DNA from: an uncultured Collinsella sp.
GTDB lineage: Bacteria; Actinomycetota; Coriobacteriia; Coriobacteriales; Coriobacteriaceae
Length of the DNA: 11,582 nt
Direction of reading: 5' to 3'
NCBI GenBank assembly: GCA_902493835.1
Contig: CABURG010000045.1
Span: 1 to 11,582, forward strand
The notes under the pieces are model-generated. The model worked only from the letters and a program-made list of their open reading frames with translations. It did no database searches and had not been told where the DNA came from. Positions 4,437 through 11,582 of this stretch are shown piece after piece. Made by a program: the position numbers and the translations under genes. How positions within the stretch are numbered: the first letter of the stretch is position 1; each line of letters opens with the position of its first letter.

Positions 4437-6821
4437 CTACAGCGTCATGTTTGGATCGGCGTCGACGTCGAACGGCGAGATTTCGCCTCGGTCGAATTTA
4501 CGGCGGGCGACCTCCGCGATCATGGCTGCGTTATCGGTACAGGCAGACAAGGGCGGCACCGTTACGCGAATCCCCTGACGCCCAAGCTTCTTGATCATCA
4601 TCTCGCGCAGATGCGGGTTGGCCGAGACGCCGCCACCGATGCAGTATTCCTTGCATCCGGTAGCGTGCAATGCGTTTTTGGCCTTCTTGTACTGCACGTC
4701 AAAGACAGCTGCCTCAAACGAAGCTGCCAGATCGGGCAGGTGAATCGTGCGCCCGGCCTTGGTCTCCTGTTCAATGTAGAGCGTCACAGCGGTTTTAAGG
4801 CCCGAAAGCGAGAAGCGATAGTCTCCTCTGCTGTTAAGCGCACGGGGGAAATCGATCGCCTTGGGGTTGCCCGTCTCGGCCAGCTTGGAAATGATGGGGC
4901 CACCGGGATAGCCCAGGCCCAGCGCCTTGGCCACCTTGTCGAAGGCCTCGCCCACAGCGTCGTCGAGCGTCTCACCGAGCACCTCGTAGTCGCCCCACGC
5001 CTTCACGTGCACGAGCATGGTGTGCCCACCCGAGACAAGCGTGAAGATAAACGGCGGTTTGAGGTCGGGTTGCGCCAGCAGGTTGGCAAACAGGTGCCCC
5101 TCCAGATGGTTGACGCACACGAGCGGCTTGCCGGCAGCGTAGGCAAAGCCCTTGGCGAAGGCGACGCCAACCACGAGCGCGCCCACCAGGCCCGGACCCT
5201 GTGTCACGCCCACGGCGGCAAGCTCGCTGGGGGCAATGGCTCCATCCTCAAGACCAAGCGATGCTGCGGCATCCTCGAGCGCCGCATCCACGACACTCAC
5301 AATCACCTCGACGTGTTTGCGCGAGGCGATCTCGGGCACCACGCCGCCAAAACGGGCGTGAAAATCAATCTGCGTCGACACCTGGTTGGCCAGCATATTG
5401 CCATCCGCATCGATAATCGCCACGGCCGTCTCGTCGCAGGAACTCTCGATAGCGAGCACTAGGCGGCGGCGCTCAATTTCGGCACGCTCCCCCTCGGAGC
5501 GCCCAGGCGCAGACAGCGGCCATACGCGCTGCTCTGCCGCCGTCGGTTCGGGCGAAGCATTGTCGACCGGAAGTACCAGGGGCAGCGGGGCCGTCATGAC
5601 GATGGCGTCCTTGCCGGCACCATAGTAGCCGCGGCGCCGTCCTGCCTCGGTAAAGCCCAGAGCGTTATAGAGCGCAATCGCGCCCTCATTGCCGTCCTCA
5701 ACCTCGAGCGAAGCCGTGGTGCAGCCGAGCATCTGGGCATCATAGCTCACATGCGACAGCAGCTTGCGGGCAATGCCCTCACGGCGATGTGCCGGGTCGA
5801 CGGCGACATCCAGAATCTGCACATCACCGTCCACGACCATACCGCCGGCAAGGCCCAGCAGCTTGCCGTCGTCGTGTGCTACCCACCAACTACGCGGCGC
5901 AGCGACGTCCTCGCCCAGTTCGGACAGGAACATGCCCGGCGTCCACGCCTCGTGTCCGGCACCTTCAAAGCAGGCAGCCTCCAGCGTGCTCGCGCCCTCG
6001 GCATCCGCCGCGCCCATGGGACGGAACTGCAGATGACGACCGGCGAGCTCATCGGCAACGCCCGTAATTTCGCCCTGCGCACTCTCGGCAAGACCAAGAC
6101 GCTTGCGCTCGTTTTCCTCGGCATCCGAAAGGCGCGTGTAAATCGGCAGGACGCGAGCCGGATCGCCGTCACCCGCAGCGTGCGCGAGCAGCGAGCCCTC
6201 GCCCGAAGGCCACCACAGGTCGCGCTCCACGCAGCGGGCGGTCTCGTCCTCACCCAGCAGCTTGCCATAGCGCACGAGACCGTCACCGGTCAGCTGAACC
6301 TGGTCCCAGTCCGCTGCTTGGCGCCACTCATCGAGCGCCACGGCGGCCTTGACCACGTGTTCGCGCTCAAATTGACGCTCGGGGCCCTCATCGACCAGCA
6401 TATACAGCGCCGGATATACCTCACCGCGCATAGCATCGGCCAAGATACCAAGCTTGCCGCGCACGCCAGCCTTCCACGCCGTCCAAGCGCAAGCGTCGAG
6501 CGTCGACACGCCCAGCAGCGGAACATTGGCACCACGCGCGAGGCCCTTGGCAGTGGAGATGCCGATGCGCACACCCGTAAAGGACCCCGGGCCGCGACCG
6601 ACCACATAGCAACCAACATCGCTGCGATCCAGACCGGCTTGAGCCAGCACGCCATCAACGGTATTCACGAGCTCAACGTTGGCGTGACGGCGACACATGT
6701 GGTCGCCACTCACGAGCTTCGTCTCGCCCGTCTGCCCATCAATCCAGCTTGCCGCGCAGGCAAGCATGTCGGTCGAGGTATCGAGCGCCACCACCAGCGC
6801 GTTGTCGTTATGCAAGCTCAT
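4437..6821 (-). CDS. tsaD: TsaB-RimI-TsaD fusion protein, t6A37 tRNA modification
   Basis: A 794-residue cytoplasmic protein with three domains. TsaB (about 8-240): DTSTDM and GRGPGSFTGVRIGIS, an inactive ASKHA fold that partners TsaD. A GNAT acetyltransferase of RimI type (about 262-412): acetyl-CoA loop RREGIA (346-351) and the NxGAIALYNALGF helix; RimI acetylates ribosomal protein S18 in E. coli. TsaD (about 453-794): ESSCDETAVAI, ASRKHVE, metal-binding H572 and H576 in NHLEGH, SGGHTML, and D763 in CTDNAAMIA. TsaD transfers the threonylcarbamoyl group to A37 of ANN-decoding tRNAs with TsaB and TsaE. A 40-residue linker joins RimI and TsaD. I start at ATG 6821 (AAGG 9 nt upstream) rather than the in-frame TTG at 6839; it overlaps tsaE by 14 bp. 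All key TsaD residues are present. Activity of the RimI part on S18 is inference. Confidence 0.95.
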   Translation of the reverse strand: MSLHNDNALVVALDTSTDMLACAASWIDGQTGETKLVSGDHMCRRHANVELVNTVDGVLAQAGLDRSDVGCYVVGRGPGSFTGVRIGISTAKGLARGANVPLLGVSTLDACAWTAWKAGVRGKLGILADAMRGEVYPALYMLVDEGPERQFEREHVVKAAVALDEWRQAADWDQVQLTGDGLVRYGKLLGEDETARCVERDLWWPSGEGSLLAHAAGDGDPARVLPIYTRLSDAEENERKRLGLAESAQGEITGVADELAGRHLQFRPMGAADAEGASTLEAACFEGAGHEAWTPGMFLSELGEDVAAPRSWWVAHDDGKLLGLAGGMVVDGDVQILDVAVDPAHRREGIARKLLSHVSYDAQMLGCTTASLEVEDGNEGAIALYNALGFTEAGRRRGYYGAGKDAIVMTAPLPLVLPVDNASPEPTAAEQRVWPLSAPGRSEGERAEIERRRLVLAIESSCDETAVAIIDADGNMLANQVSTQIDFHARFGGVVPEIASRKHVEVIVSVVDAALEDAAASLGLEDGAIAPSELAAVGVTQGPGLVGALVVGVAFAKGFAYAAGKPLVCVNHLEGHLFANLLAQPDLKPPFIFTLVSGGHTMLVHVKAWGDYEVLGETLDDAVGEAFDKVAKALGLGYPGGPIISKLAETGNPKAIDFPRALNSRGDYRFSLSGLKTAVTLYIEQETKAGRTIHLPDLAASFEAAVFDVQYKKAKNALHATGCKEYCIGGGVSANPHLREMMIKKLGRQGIRVTVPPLSACTDNAAMIAEVARRKFDRGEISPFDVDADPNMTL

Positions 6822-7314
6822 CTTGTACAGCCTTATCAATCAAATGGGAAAGCTCCATTGCGCGGTCACCGTGCGCCTCAAGCGTTATCGTTCGCACATC
6901 GCTGTCGCCCTCATCACGCTTGAGCGTCACCGAAAGATACTCATCCGTCAGCTCGTCCTGGAATTGTTCGCCCCATTCCAGCAGGCAAGCACCCTCATAG
7001 CCCAGCACATCGAAAATGCCCGTATCCTCGAGCTCGTAGGCATGCTCCAGGCGGTATAGATCAAAGTGAAACAGCGGAATACGACCTTGATCGTGAACGG
7101 CCATGAGCGCAAACGTAGGGCTCGTAACCATATGCCCATCGCCCAGCCCGCGCGAGACGCCCTTGGTAAAGTGAGTTTTGCCCACTCCCAGGCCACCGGT
7201 CAGGATGAGCACATCGCCGTCCTCAAGGCACGGTGCAATTAGCTCGCCAAAGTACTCCGTATCGGCAGCGCAAGTCGTTTTGTAAGTACCTACCCCCAGG
7301 CGCTCCAGGGACAT
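6808..7314 (-). CDS. tsaE: tRNA threonylcarbamoyladenosine biosynthesis ATPase TsaE
   Basis: A 168-residue P-loop protein, close to the usual family length of about 150. The Walker A motif GGLGVGKT lies at residues 40-47, followed by SPTFAL (65-70), HFDLYRLE (83-90) and LLEWGE (111-116), all TsaE hallmarks. TsaE is an ATPase that binds the TsaB-TsaD complex and resets it between t6A cycles. Here its partners are both encoded in the next gene downstream as one fused chain, with a 14-bp overlap that suggests translational coupling. The start ATG has AAGGAG about 5 nt upstream. Confidence 0.96.
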   Translation of the reverse strand: MSLERLGVGTYKTTCAADTEYFGELIAPCLEDGDVLILTGGLGVGKTHFTKGVSRGLGDGHMVTSPTFALMAVHDQGRIPLFHFDLYRLEHAYELEDTGIFDVLGYEGACLLEWGEQFQDELTDEYLSVTLKRDEGDSDVRTITLEAHGDRAMELSHLIDKAVQDELA

Positions 7315-7326
7315 ATATGCTCCTTA

Positions 7327-7947
7327 TTATTCCGAGGCGTCCTCTGGTGCGGGATGTCGCTCCAGATAATCGCCCAGCATCTTAAAGTCTTCCTCCAGCA
7401 GCTCCTGCCACGCCGGATTGCGCAGCGCTGCTGCCGGATGAAAAGTGGGCATTACTACAAAATGCCCCATCTGGTGGAACCTGCCGCGCAGCTTAGTAAT
7501 GCCAATCTCGGTCTTAAGCACAAAGTGCGTCGCGGGGTTGCCGAGCGTCACGATAATATCAGGCCAGATGCTTCGAATCTGCTCACGCAAAAACGGCGAG
7601 CAAGCCAGCACTTCCTCGGGACGCGGATTGCGGTTTCCCGGCGGGCGGCACTTAAGCACGTTGGCAATGTAGACGTCTTCGCGTTTGAGCCCCGCCAGCG
7701 ACAAAATGCCGTTGAGATCCTCGCCTGCCGCCCCCACAAAGGGCTCGCCCTGCAAATCCTCGTTGCGACCCGGCGCCTCACCGATAAACATGACGCGAGC
7801 GCGGGGGTTTCCCACGCCAAACACGATATTGTGACGCGACTGGTAGAGCTGGCAGAGGTGACAATCGCCCAGAACAGCCTCAATCTCCTCGAGTGCGACC
7901 TCACGTGGCGCCTGATGGGTATGGCCGGGGATGTGCATGACGCCCAT
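7327..7947 (-). CDS. Uracil-DNA glycosylase, family 4 (4Fe-4S, UDGa type)
   Basis: A 206-residue enzyme that removes uracil from DNA, starting base-excision repair. Four cysteines placed to bind a 4Fe-4S cluster are visible: C29 and C32 (CHLC), C100 (KCRPPGNRNP) and C116 (ACSPF). The active-site motif GEAPGRNEDLQGEPFVG (56-72) and the second motif HPAAALRNP (170-178) define family 4 rather than the Ung family. The start ATG sits 8 bp after alr, with GGAG overlapping the alr stop codon, so it belongs to the same operon. It separates alr from tsaE; its function is unrelated to either. Family assignment is firm; thermostability or structure-specific activity cannot be read from the sequence. Confidence 0.94.
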   Translation of the reverse strand: MGVMHIPGHTHQAPREVALEEIEAVLGDCHLCQLYQSRHNIVFGVGNPRARVMFIGEAPGRNEDLQGEPFVGAAGEDLNGILSLAGLKREDVYIANVLKCRPPGNRNPRPEEVLACSPFLREQIRSIWPDIIVTLGNPATHFVLKTEIGITKLRGRFHQMGHFVVMPTFHPAAALRNPAWQELLEEDFKMLGDYLERHPAPEDASE

Positions 7948-7955
7948 AGCGGCTC

Positions 7956-9101
7956 CTACACGTAGACCTTGTCGAGACGCATGCCAAAGCCGCAGGCGAC
8001 CTCGTAGTTAATCGTTCCGCGCAGTCGGGCCATCTCGTCCATAGTGATCTCGGCATCGCCATCGCGGCCGACAATGATCATCTCGTCGCCATACTCGGCC
8101 TCGGGAATCTCGTGTGCCGGGTTGGACTGAATGGCGACCATAAACTGGTCCATGCAGATATTGCCAACCTGATGCACGCGCTCGCCGCGATACAGCACAT
8201 CCATACGATTGGAAAGCGTACGCGATAGGCCATCGGCATAACCGATCGGCAGCGTGCAGATCTGAACGCGCGTACGCGGTACGCGGTAGGTAAAACCGTA
8301 GCCCACGCCCTCACCCATCGCAGGGTGCGCCACGCGCGTCACACGCGCATGGACGCTCATAACGGGATCAAGCTGCATCACGCGGCCACTCAGCTCGCAC
8401 GGCTGCATGCCATACAAGCCAACGCCGGCGCGGATCATATCAAAATGCATCGAGGGGTCGAGCATCGAGGACGGCGTGTTGGCGCAGTGCACGATACCGC
8501 ACTCAAAACCCGCATCCTTAATGGCCTGAACGGCCTCGGTAAAGCGCTGGCACTGCAGCTTGTAGTCCCAGCCCGAAGGTTCATCGGCCGTGGCGAAGTG
8601 CGTAAATACGCCGTCGCACTGAATACCGCGATGAAAATTTATACCGCGGACAAAGTCGACAACCTGCGTGTAGTGAACGCCGATACGATTCATGCCCGTC
8701 TCGATGGCGAGATGATACTTGCCCACCTTGCCCGCCGCGACGGCACATTCGCCATACGCAAGAGCAAAGTCAGACGTATAGACCGAGGGCATGATATCAA
8801 ACTCGAGCAACGTCGGAATGGCCTCGATAGGCGGCTCGCTTAGGATGAGGATGGGTTTCGTAATCCCGCCCTGTCGGAGCTCAACGCCCTCGTTAACCGT
8901 CGCCACGGCAAACATGTCGGCACCGGCCGAATACATGATCTTGGCGCACTCAACAGCTCCATGACCATAAGCATCGGCCTTGACCACGCAGCACAGGCGC
9001 TGACGTGGATTCAGCAAGTTCTTATAGGCCCTCGTGTTGCGACGGAGCGCCCCGCGGTCGATCTCGACCCAGGACCAGCGCGTCAAATCGGCTTTATTCA
9101 T
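7956..9101 (-). CDS. alr: Alanine racemase
   Basis: A 381-residue PLP enzyme that interconverts L- and D-alanine, supplying D-Ala for peptidoglycan. The PLP lysine is K41 in VVKADAYGHG, and the catalytic tyrosine of the other half-site is Y268 in GEGVGYGFTY. HFATADEP (168-175), the MNRIG segment (137-141) and ICMDQF (315-320) are further family marks. Domain order is the usual N-terminal TIM barrel and C-terminal beta domain, with normal length. It starts 2 bp after the nnr stop codon; the Shine-Dalgarno is weak (GGAT about 9 nt upstream), so translation is probably coupled to nnr. Alr next to NAD(P)H-hydrate repair and acpS is a common arrangement in Gram-positive bacteria. Confidence 0.97.
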   Translation of the reverse strand: MNKADLTRWSWVEIDRGALRRNTRAYKNLLNPRQRLCCVVKADAYGHGAVECAKIMYSAGADMFAVATVNEGVELRQGGITKPILILSEPPIEAIPTLLEFDIMPSVYTSDFALAYGECAVAAGKVGKYHLAIETGMNRIGVHYTQVVDFVRGINFHRGIQCDGVFTHFATADEPSGWDYKLQCQRFTEAVQAIKDAGFECGIVHCANTPSSMLDPSMHFDMIRAGVGLYGMQPCELSGRVMQLDPVMSVHARVTRVAHPAMGEGVGYGFTYRVPRTRVQICTLPIGYADGLSRTLSNRMDVLYRGERVHQVGNICMDQFMVAIQSNPAHEIPEAEYGDEMIIVGRDGDAEITMDEMARLRGTINYEVACGFGMRLDKVYV

Positions 9102-9103
9102 GA

Positions 9104-10720
9104 TTAGTCATCCGACCCTTCGTCCATGATTCCCAGATCTTCGAGCGCATCCTTTGCCGCCAGTTCCATGGCAGGACCGATCAAGTCGATAAGATCGGTC
9201 GCGATGACGCTCTTCTCACCATACTCCGTCGCCGCGGCAAAACCGGCGTAGCTGTGAAGTGCGACGGCGTACGAATACAGCAACTCCCAACGATCCATCT
9301 CGTCGCGCATGGTGGCAAGCGTGCCGGCCAAAATACCCGCGAGAACATCACCCGAACCGGCAGTTGCCAGAGAAGCCGGACCCGAGAGCGGCAGCAGCAC
9401 ACGCTCAACGCCACAGATAGCCGTCGTCGGCCCCTTGGCAATGACCACCAGATTGTCGGAGCCTGCAGCCCAGACAACCTTCTGCGCGGCCGCAATCGCG
9501 GTACCAAGGTCGTTCACCTCGTCACCGGCAACCAGACGCGAAAGCTCACGATAGTGCGGCGTCATAACCAACGGCTGCTCGCGACGATACATCTCGGGAT
9601 TACTATCAATACCGTCAATGGCAATCTTAGCAAGGCAGTTGAGTGCATCGGCGTCCAAAATAAGCGGCACATCAAGCTCGAGCAAGCCCGAAACCACCTG
9701 CATAGCGCCGGCAGATGTCGTCATACCGGGACCGCACAGTACACAGCTGTACTTCTTTGCAATCTCGCACACAGTCATGCGCGCAGCGGCGCCAAAGGAG
9801 CCGCGGGAATCAGACGGAATAGCAAAGACGGGAATCGAAGGAAGTGCCATGCGAATAAGATTGGCGCAGGCGTCAGGAGCCGCGACTGCCACGTAACCAG
9901 CACCCGCGCGAGCTGCAGACTTGGCCGCCATAATGGCAGCACCAGGATATTGCGCAGATCCGGCGACAATAAGCACAGAGCCACGGGAATACTTATCGAT
10001 ATTCGTAGGTAGTGGAGCAAAGTAATCAACTAAGTCACCGGGCTCGACAATCTCGGCGGCGTGGTCGACATCATCGATGACCTCGTCAAGACGGTCGTAA
10101 AGATTGCCGCAGATCAAATCGCCAGCATACTCAGGGCCATCAGCGCTATACAGACCAATCTTGGGCGCAATCATCGTCACCGTATGCTCGGCACGAATGC
10201 AGTCGTCATCAACAACGCCCGTCTCGGCATTCAGGCCCGAGGGGACATCAATGGATACGACACAATCGGCGCATTCATTGACCGTAGGAATCCAGATGGA
10301 GAACGGCGCACGCAGATTCCCGTGAAAACCGGTACCAAAAATGGCATCGACAACAACATCGGCCTTATCGATCAAAACCTCGAGTTCGTCACGCGAAGGG
10401 CCGACGCAAACGTGCACATCGCGGCCGGCAGTACGACGAGCAACATGACGTGCCAGAGCAGCAGGAATCTCATCCGGTTCAACCGGAGAAACGATATCCA
10501 CGTCCACACCCTTATGGCTCAGAATATCGGCGGCAACCCAACCGTCGCCGCCATTATTACCAAAACCGACCAGAACGAGAACCCGATCGGGATTGAGCTT
10601 CAAGACCTCGTTGGCGGCAAACTCACCCGCTAGCTCCATAAGCTCGGCCTTCGAAGTCCCTTCGCGTTCGATGATATCCTCGAGACGAACGACTTCTTCG
10701 GTACTCAAAACCGGTTTCAT
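9104..10720 (-). CDS. nnr: Bifunctional NAD(P)H-hydrate epimerase / ADP-dependent NAD(P)H-hydrate dehydratase
   Basis: A 538-residue fusion that repairs hydrated NAD(P)H. The N-terminal YjeF_N epimerase domain (about 1-215) has GNNGGDGWVAA (54-64) and DAIFGTGFHG (125-134) with likely catalytic D126. The C-terminal ribokinase-like dehydratase domain (about 230-525) has GSVLIVAGSAQYPGAA, GPGMTTSAG (330-338), LDADALN (355-361) and TAGSGDVLAG (453-462), with D458 as the likely base. The epimerase converts the R to the S epimer, which the dehydratase restores to NAD(P)H using ADP. Length matches known fusions such as E. coli Nnr/YjeF (about 515). The start ATG directly abuts the acpS stop codon, with AGGAG 5 nt before it. 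The C-terminus ends in an acidic tail. Confidence 0.95.
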   Translation of the reverse strand: MKPVLSTEEVVRLEDIIEREGTSKAELMELAGEFAANEVLKLNPDRVLVLVGFGNNGGDGWVAADILSHKGVDVDIVSPVEPDEIPAALARHVARRTAGRDVHVCVGPSRDELEVLIDKADVVVDAIFGTGFHGNLRAPFSIWIPTVNECADCVVSIDVPSGLNAETGVVDDDCIRAEHTVTMIAPKIGLYSADGPEYAGDLICGNLYDRLDEVIDDVDHAAEIVEPGDLVDYFAPLPTNIDKYSRGSVLIVAGSAQYPGAAIMAAKSAARAGAGYVAVAAPDACANLIRMALPSIPVFAIPSDSRGSFGAAARMTVCEIAKKYSCVLCGPGMTTSAGAMQVVSGLLELDVPLILDADALNCLAKIAIDGIDSNPEMYRREQPLVMTPHYRELSRLVAGDEVNDLGTAIAAAQKVVWAAGSDNLVVIAKGPTTAICGVERVLLPLSGPASLATAGSGDVLAGILAGTLATMRDEMDRWELLYSYAVALHSYAGFAAATEYGEKSVIATDLIDLIGPAMELAAKDALEDLGIMDEGSDD

Positions 10721-11260
10721 CTATGCTCCTAGCGTATCTTGCGAAGCATCGCCCAGGTGCTCCGTCAATGCTGAATTCTGCAGCTGCTCAAGCTCATCTA
10801 AAACAGAGCGAGCCTCTTTAAATGTCTGCGCAACGCGTTTCTTAGTGCTCACCTTTTCATCTTTTGGCTTAGGCCGAGCATCTTCGGTAATCGCGATGGC
10901 ATTCGCAACGGCTAAGTCTCCTGTAAGCGTAATGGAAAGAGCGACCTCAACAACACCCAGCTCATAAGCGATCTCGAGTGCACGGCCCGAAAGCAGCGCC
11001 TTCGGTTTGCCGAGTTTATCACGCGTTACCGAAACATCCTTGCGACCCACGCCTTGACTAAAACCCGTGCCGAGAGCTTTAAGCACCGCCTCGCGCGAAG
11101 CAAAGCGGCTCGCATAGTGAGCAGCGGGACGCGATGATGCATCGCAATACGCACGCTCTTCTTCGGTAAACACACGCCAAGCAAACGACGGCGTCTTTTC
11201 AAGAATTGATTTCATACGGGAAATCTCGACGATATCAACGCCGATACCAGCTTCAGCCAT
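10721..11260 (-). CDS. acpS: Holo-[acyl-carrier-protein] synthase with C-terminal extension
   Basis: A 179-residue protein that transfers 4'-phosphopantetheine from CoA to apo-ACP, activating fatty-acid synthesis. Residues 1-127 are a complete AcpS: GIGVDIVEISRM with metal ligand D9, FTEEERAYC (31-39), and YASRFASREAVLKALGTG with E57 and K61. The closing strand ALSITLTGDLAVANAIA (107-123) is also present. Residues 128-179 are an added tail: a basic linker (RPKPKDEKVSTKKR), then a helical stretch (about 143-165), that standard AcpS proteins of about 120 residues lack. I start at ATG 11260, with GGAGG 5 nt upstream, not at the in-frame ATG 11272, which itself precedes that Shine-Dalgarno. First gene of the operon. 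Confidence 0.95.
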   Translation of the reverse strand: MAEAGIGVDIVEISRMKSILEKTPSFAWRVFTEEERAYCDASSRPAAHYASRFASREAVLKALGTGFSQGVGRKDVSVTRDKLGKPKALLSGRALEIAYELGVVEVALSITLTGDLAVANAIAITEDARPKPKDEKVSTKKRVAQTFKEARSVLDELEQLQNSALTEHLGDASQDTLGA

Positions 11261-11289
11261 GTTCACCTCCATATCGCACAGACTAAGTT

Positions 11290-11319
11290 ATTGTAGCCCG
11301 TTCACAGAAGATGCGACAA
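11290..11319 (-). promoter_or_regulatory. Operon promoter candidate, proximal
   Basis: On the minus strand TTGTCG (-35, 11314-11319) and TACAAT (-10, 11290-11295) are 18 bp apart. Transcription would start about 25 bp before the acpS start codon. The -10 matches consensus at five of six positions. Confidence 0.55.
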
Positions 11320-11325
11320 ACGAGG

Positions 11326-11355
11326 GTTATAAAACACAGCTACTATGTGAGACAA
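11326..11355 (-). promoter_or_regulatory. Operon promoter candidate, distal
   Basis: On the minus strand TTGTCT (-35, 11350-11355) and TATAAC (-10, 11326-11331) are 18 bp apart, just downstream of the rRNA terminator. The two candidate promoters may work in tandem or one may be chance. Confidence 0.5.
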
Positions 11356-11367
11356 AAGCCCGTAAAC

Positions 11368-11402
11368 GCAAAAAGGGGGAGGCCGCGAGGCCTCCCCCTT
11401 CT
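11368..11402 (-). terminator. rRNA operon terminator
   Basis: AAGGGGGAGGCC-GCGA-GGCCTCCCCCTT forms a 12-bp perfect GC-rich stem; on the minus strand it is followed by five T. It lies about 30 bp beyond the 5S rRNA and separates the rRNA operon from acpS. The opposite strand ends TTCTTC, so it may work weakly both ways. Confidence 0.92.
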
Positions 11403-11424
11403 TCAGTCTGGATGACGGCTCGGT

Positions 11425-11561
11425 GCCGTCCACCGGTCAGCGGCGCCCTGGCCTCCCACGGGATGACCCCGCAGTACTCTCGGCGCGATGGGGCTTAGCT
11501 TCCGGGTTCGGAACGGGACCGGGCGTGCCCCCCATGCTCTGGCCGCTGACCGGTGGGCGGC
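11425..11561 (-). other. 5S rRNA precursor processing stem
   Basis: The terminal stem of the 5S rRNA continues beyond its expected ends: 11425-11434 pairs with 11552-11561 with one mismatch. Together with the mature stem this makes about 20 bp, probably the substrate for maturation nucleases. The exact cleavage points cannot be read from the sequence. Confidence 0.55.
11435..11551 (-). rRNA. rrf: 5S ribosomal RNA
   Basis: About 117 nt on the minus strand, closed by GGTCAGCGGC and GCCGCTGACC. The conserved core CCCGGTCCCGTTCCGAACCCG, the GGAAGCTAAGCCCCATCGCGCCGA block and the GAGAGTACTGCGGGG block are present in the right order (adjacent segments quoted separately). The bases at 11562-11582 are probably the 23S-5S spacer, with a small CACCG/CGGTG hairpin; the 23S gene would lie beyond the right edge. 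Ends are uncertain by a few bases because the stem extends further. Confidence 0.93.
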
Positions 11562-11582
11562 GCCCACCGTTACGGTGTCCTG

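Noticed and set aside
6822..6839. TTG start six codons upstream for the tsaB-rimI-tsaD gene
   Set aside because: The ATG at 6821 has AAGG at suitable spacing and matches the usual TsaB N-terminus; the TTG start would lengthen the overlap with tsaE without a better ribosome-binding site.
4215..6923. Long plus-strand frames opposite the tsaBD fusion gene
   Set aside because: The minus strand encodes three recognisable domains with intact active-site motifs; the plus-strand frames show none, and one of them runs through palindromic element 2.
11261..11272. ATG at 11272 as acpS start
   Set aside because: The strong GGAGG lies between this ATG and the one at 11260 and is correctly spaced only for the latter.

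Overview
The window looks like chromosomal DNA of a high-GC member of the Coriobacteriia, most probably Collinsella or a close relative. This is inferred from gene content and style, not from a database match. The pointers are the single-chain TsaB-RimI-TsaD protein, the compact acpS-nnr-alr-udg-tsaE-tsaBD cluster, and the GC-rich codon usage. Every gene I can support is on the minus strand, so transcription runs from right to left.

Right end (about 11370-11582): the 3' end of an rRNA operon, with a 5S rRNA, its processing stem and an intrinsic terminator. Next (4437-11340) are two candidate promoters and a tight six-gene operon: acpS (holo-ACP synthase), nnrD/nnrE fusion (NAD(P)H-hydrate repair), alr (alanine racemase), a family-4 iron-sulfur uracil-DNA glycosylase, tsaE, and a fused tsaB-rimI-tsaD. 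Gaps are 0-12 bp, and tsaE overlaps the fusion gene by 14 bp. The operon combines cofactor activation and repair, D-alanine supply for the wall, DNA repair and the t6A tRNA modification machinery.

Centre (3608-4436): about 830 bp without a convincing gene, and the most unusual part of the window. It holds two related palindromic elements, about 153 and 157 bp, in opposite orientation. Each has arms of 42-44 nt with one mismatch around a 69-nt centre that carries its own small hairpin. The centres are clearly homologous, and several differences between them are compensatory. The outer arms differ in sequence between the two copies yet are self-complementary in each. I know of no described family that matches. 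The same gap holds the cstA promoter, with a perfect 18-bp palindrome across its spacer, and a leader of about 235 nt. The leader contains alternative hairpins, a possible short Ile/Val-rich peptide and a strong intrinsic terminator only about 35 nt before the cstA start, which suggests control by attenuation.

Left part (1-3607): cstA, a CstA-family peptide/pyruvate transporter with its own terminator, then the 5' part of an unrecognised gene whose protein has a small ordered N-terminus, a long charged low-complexity middle and a second ordered segment running off the window edge.
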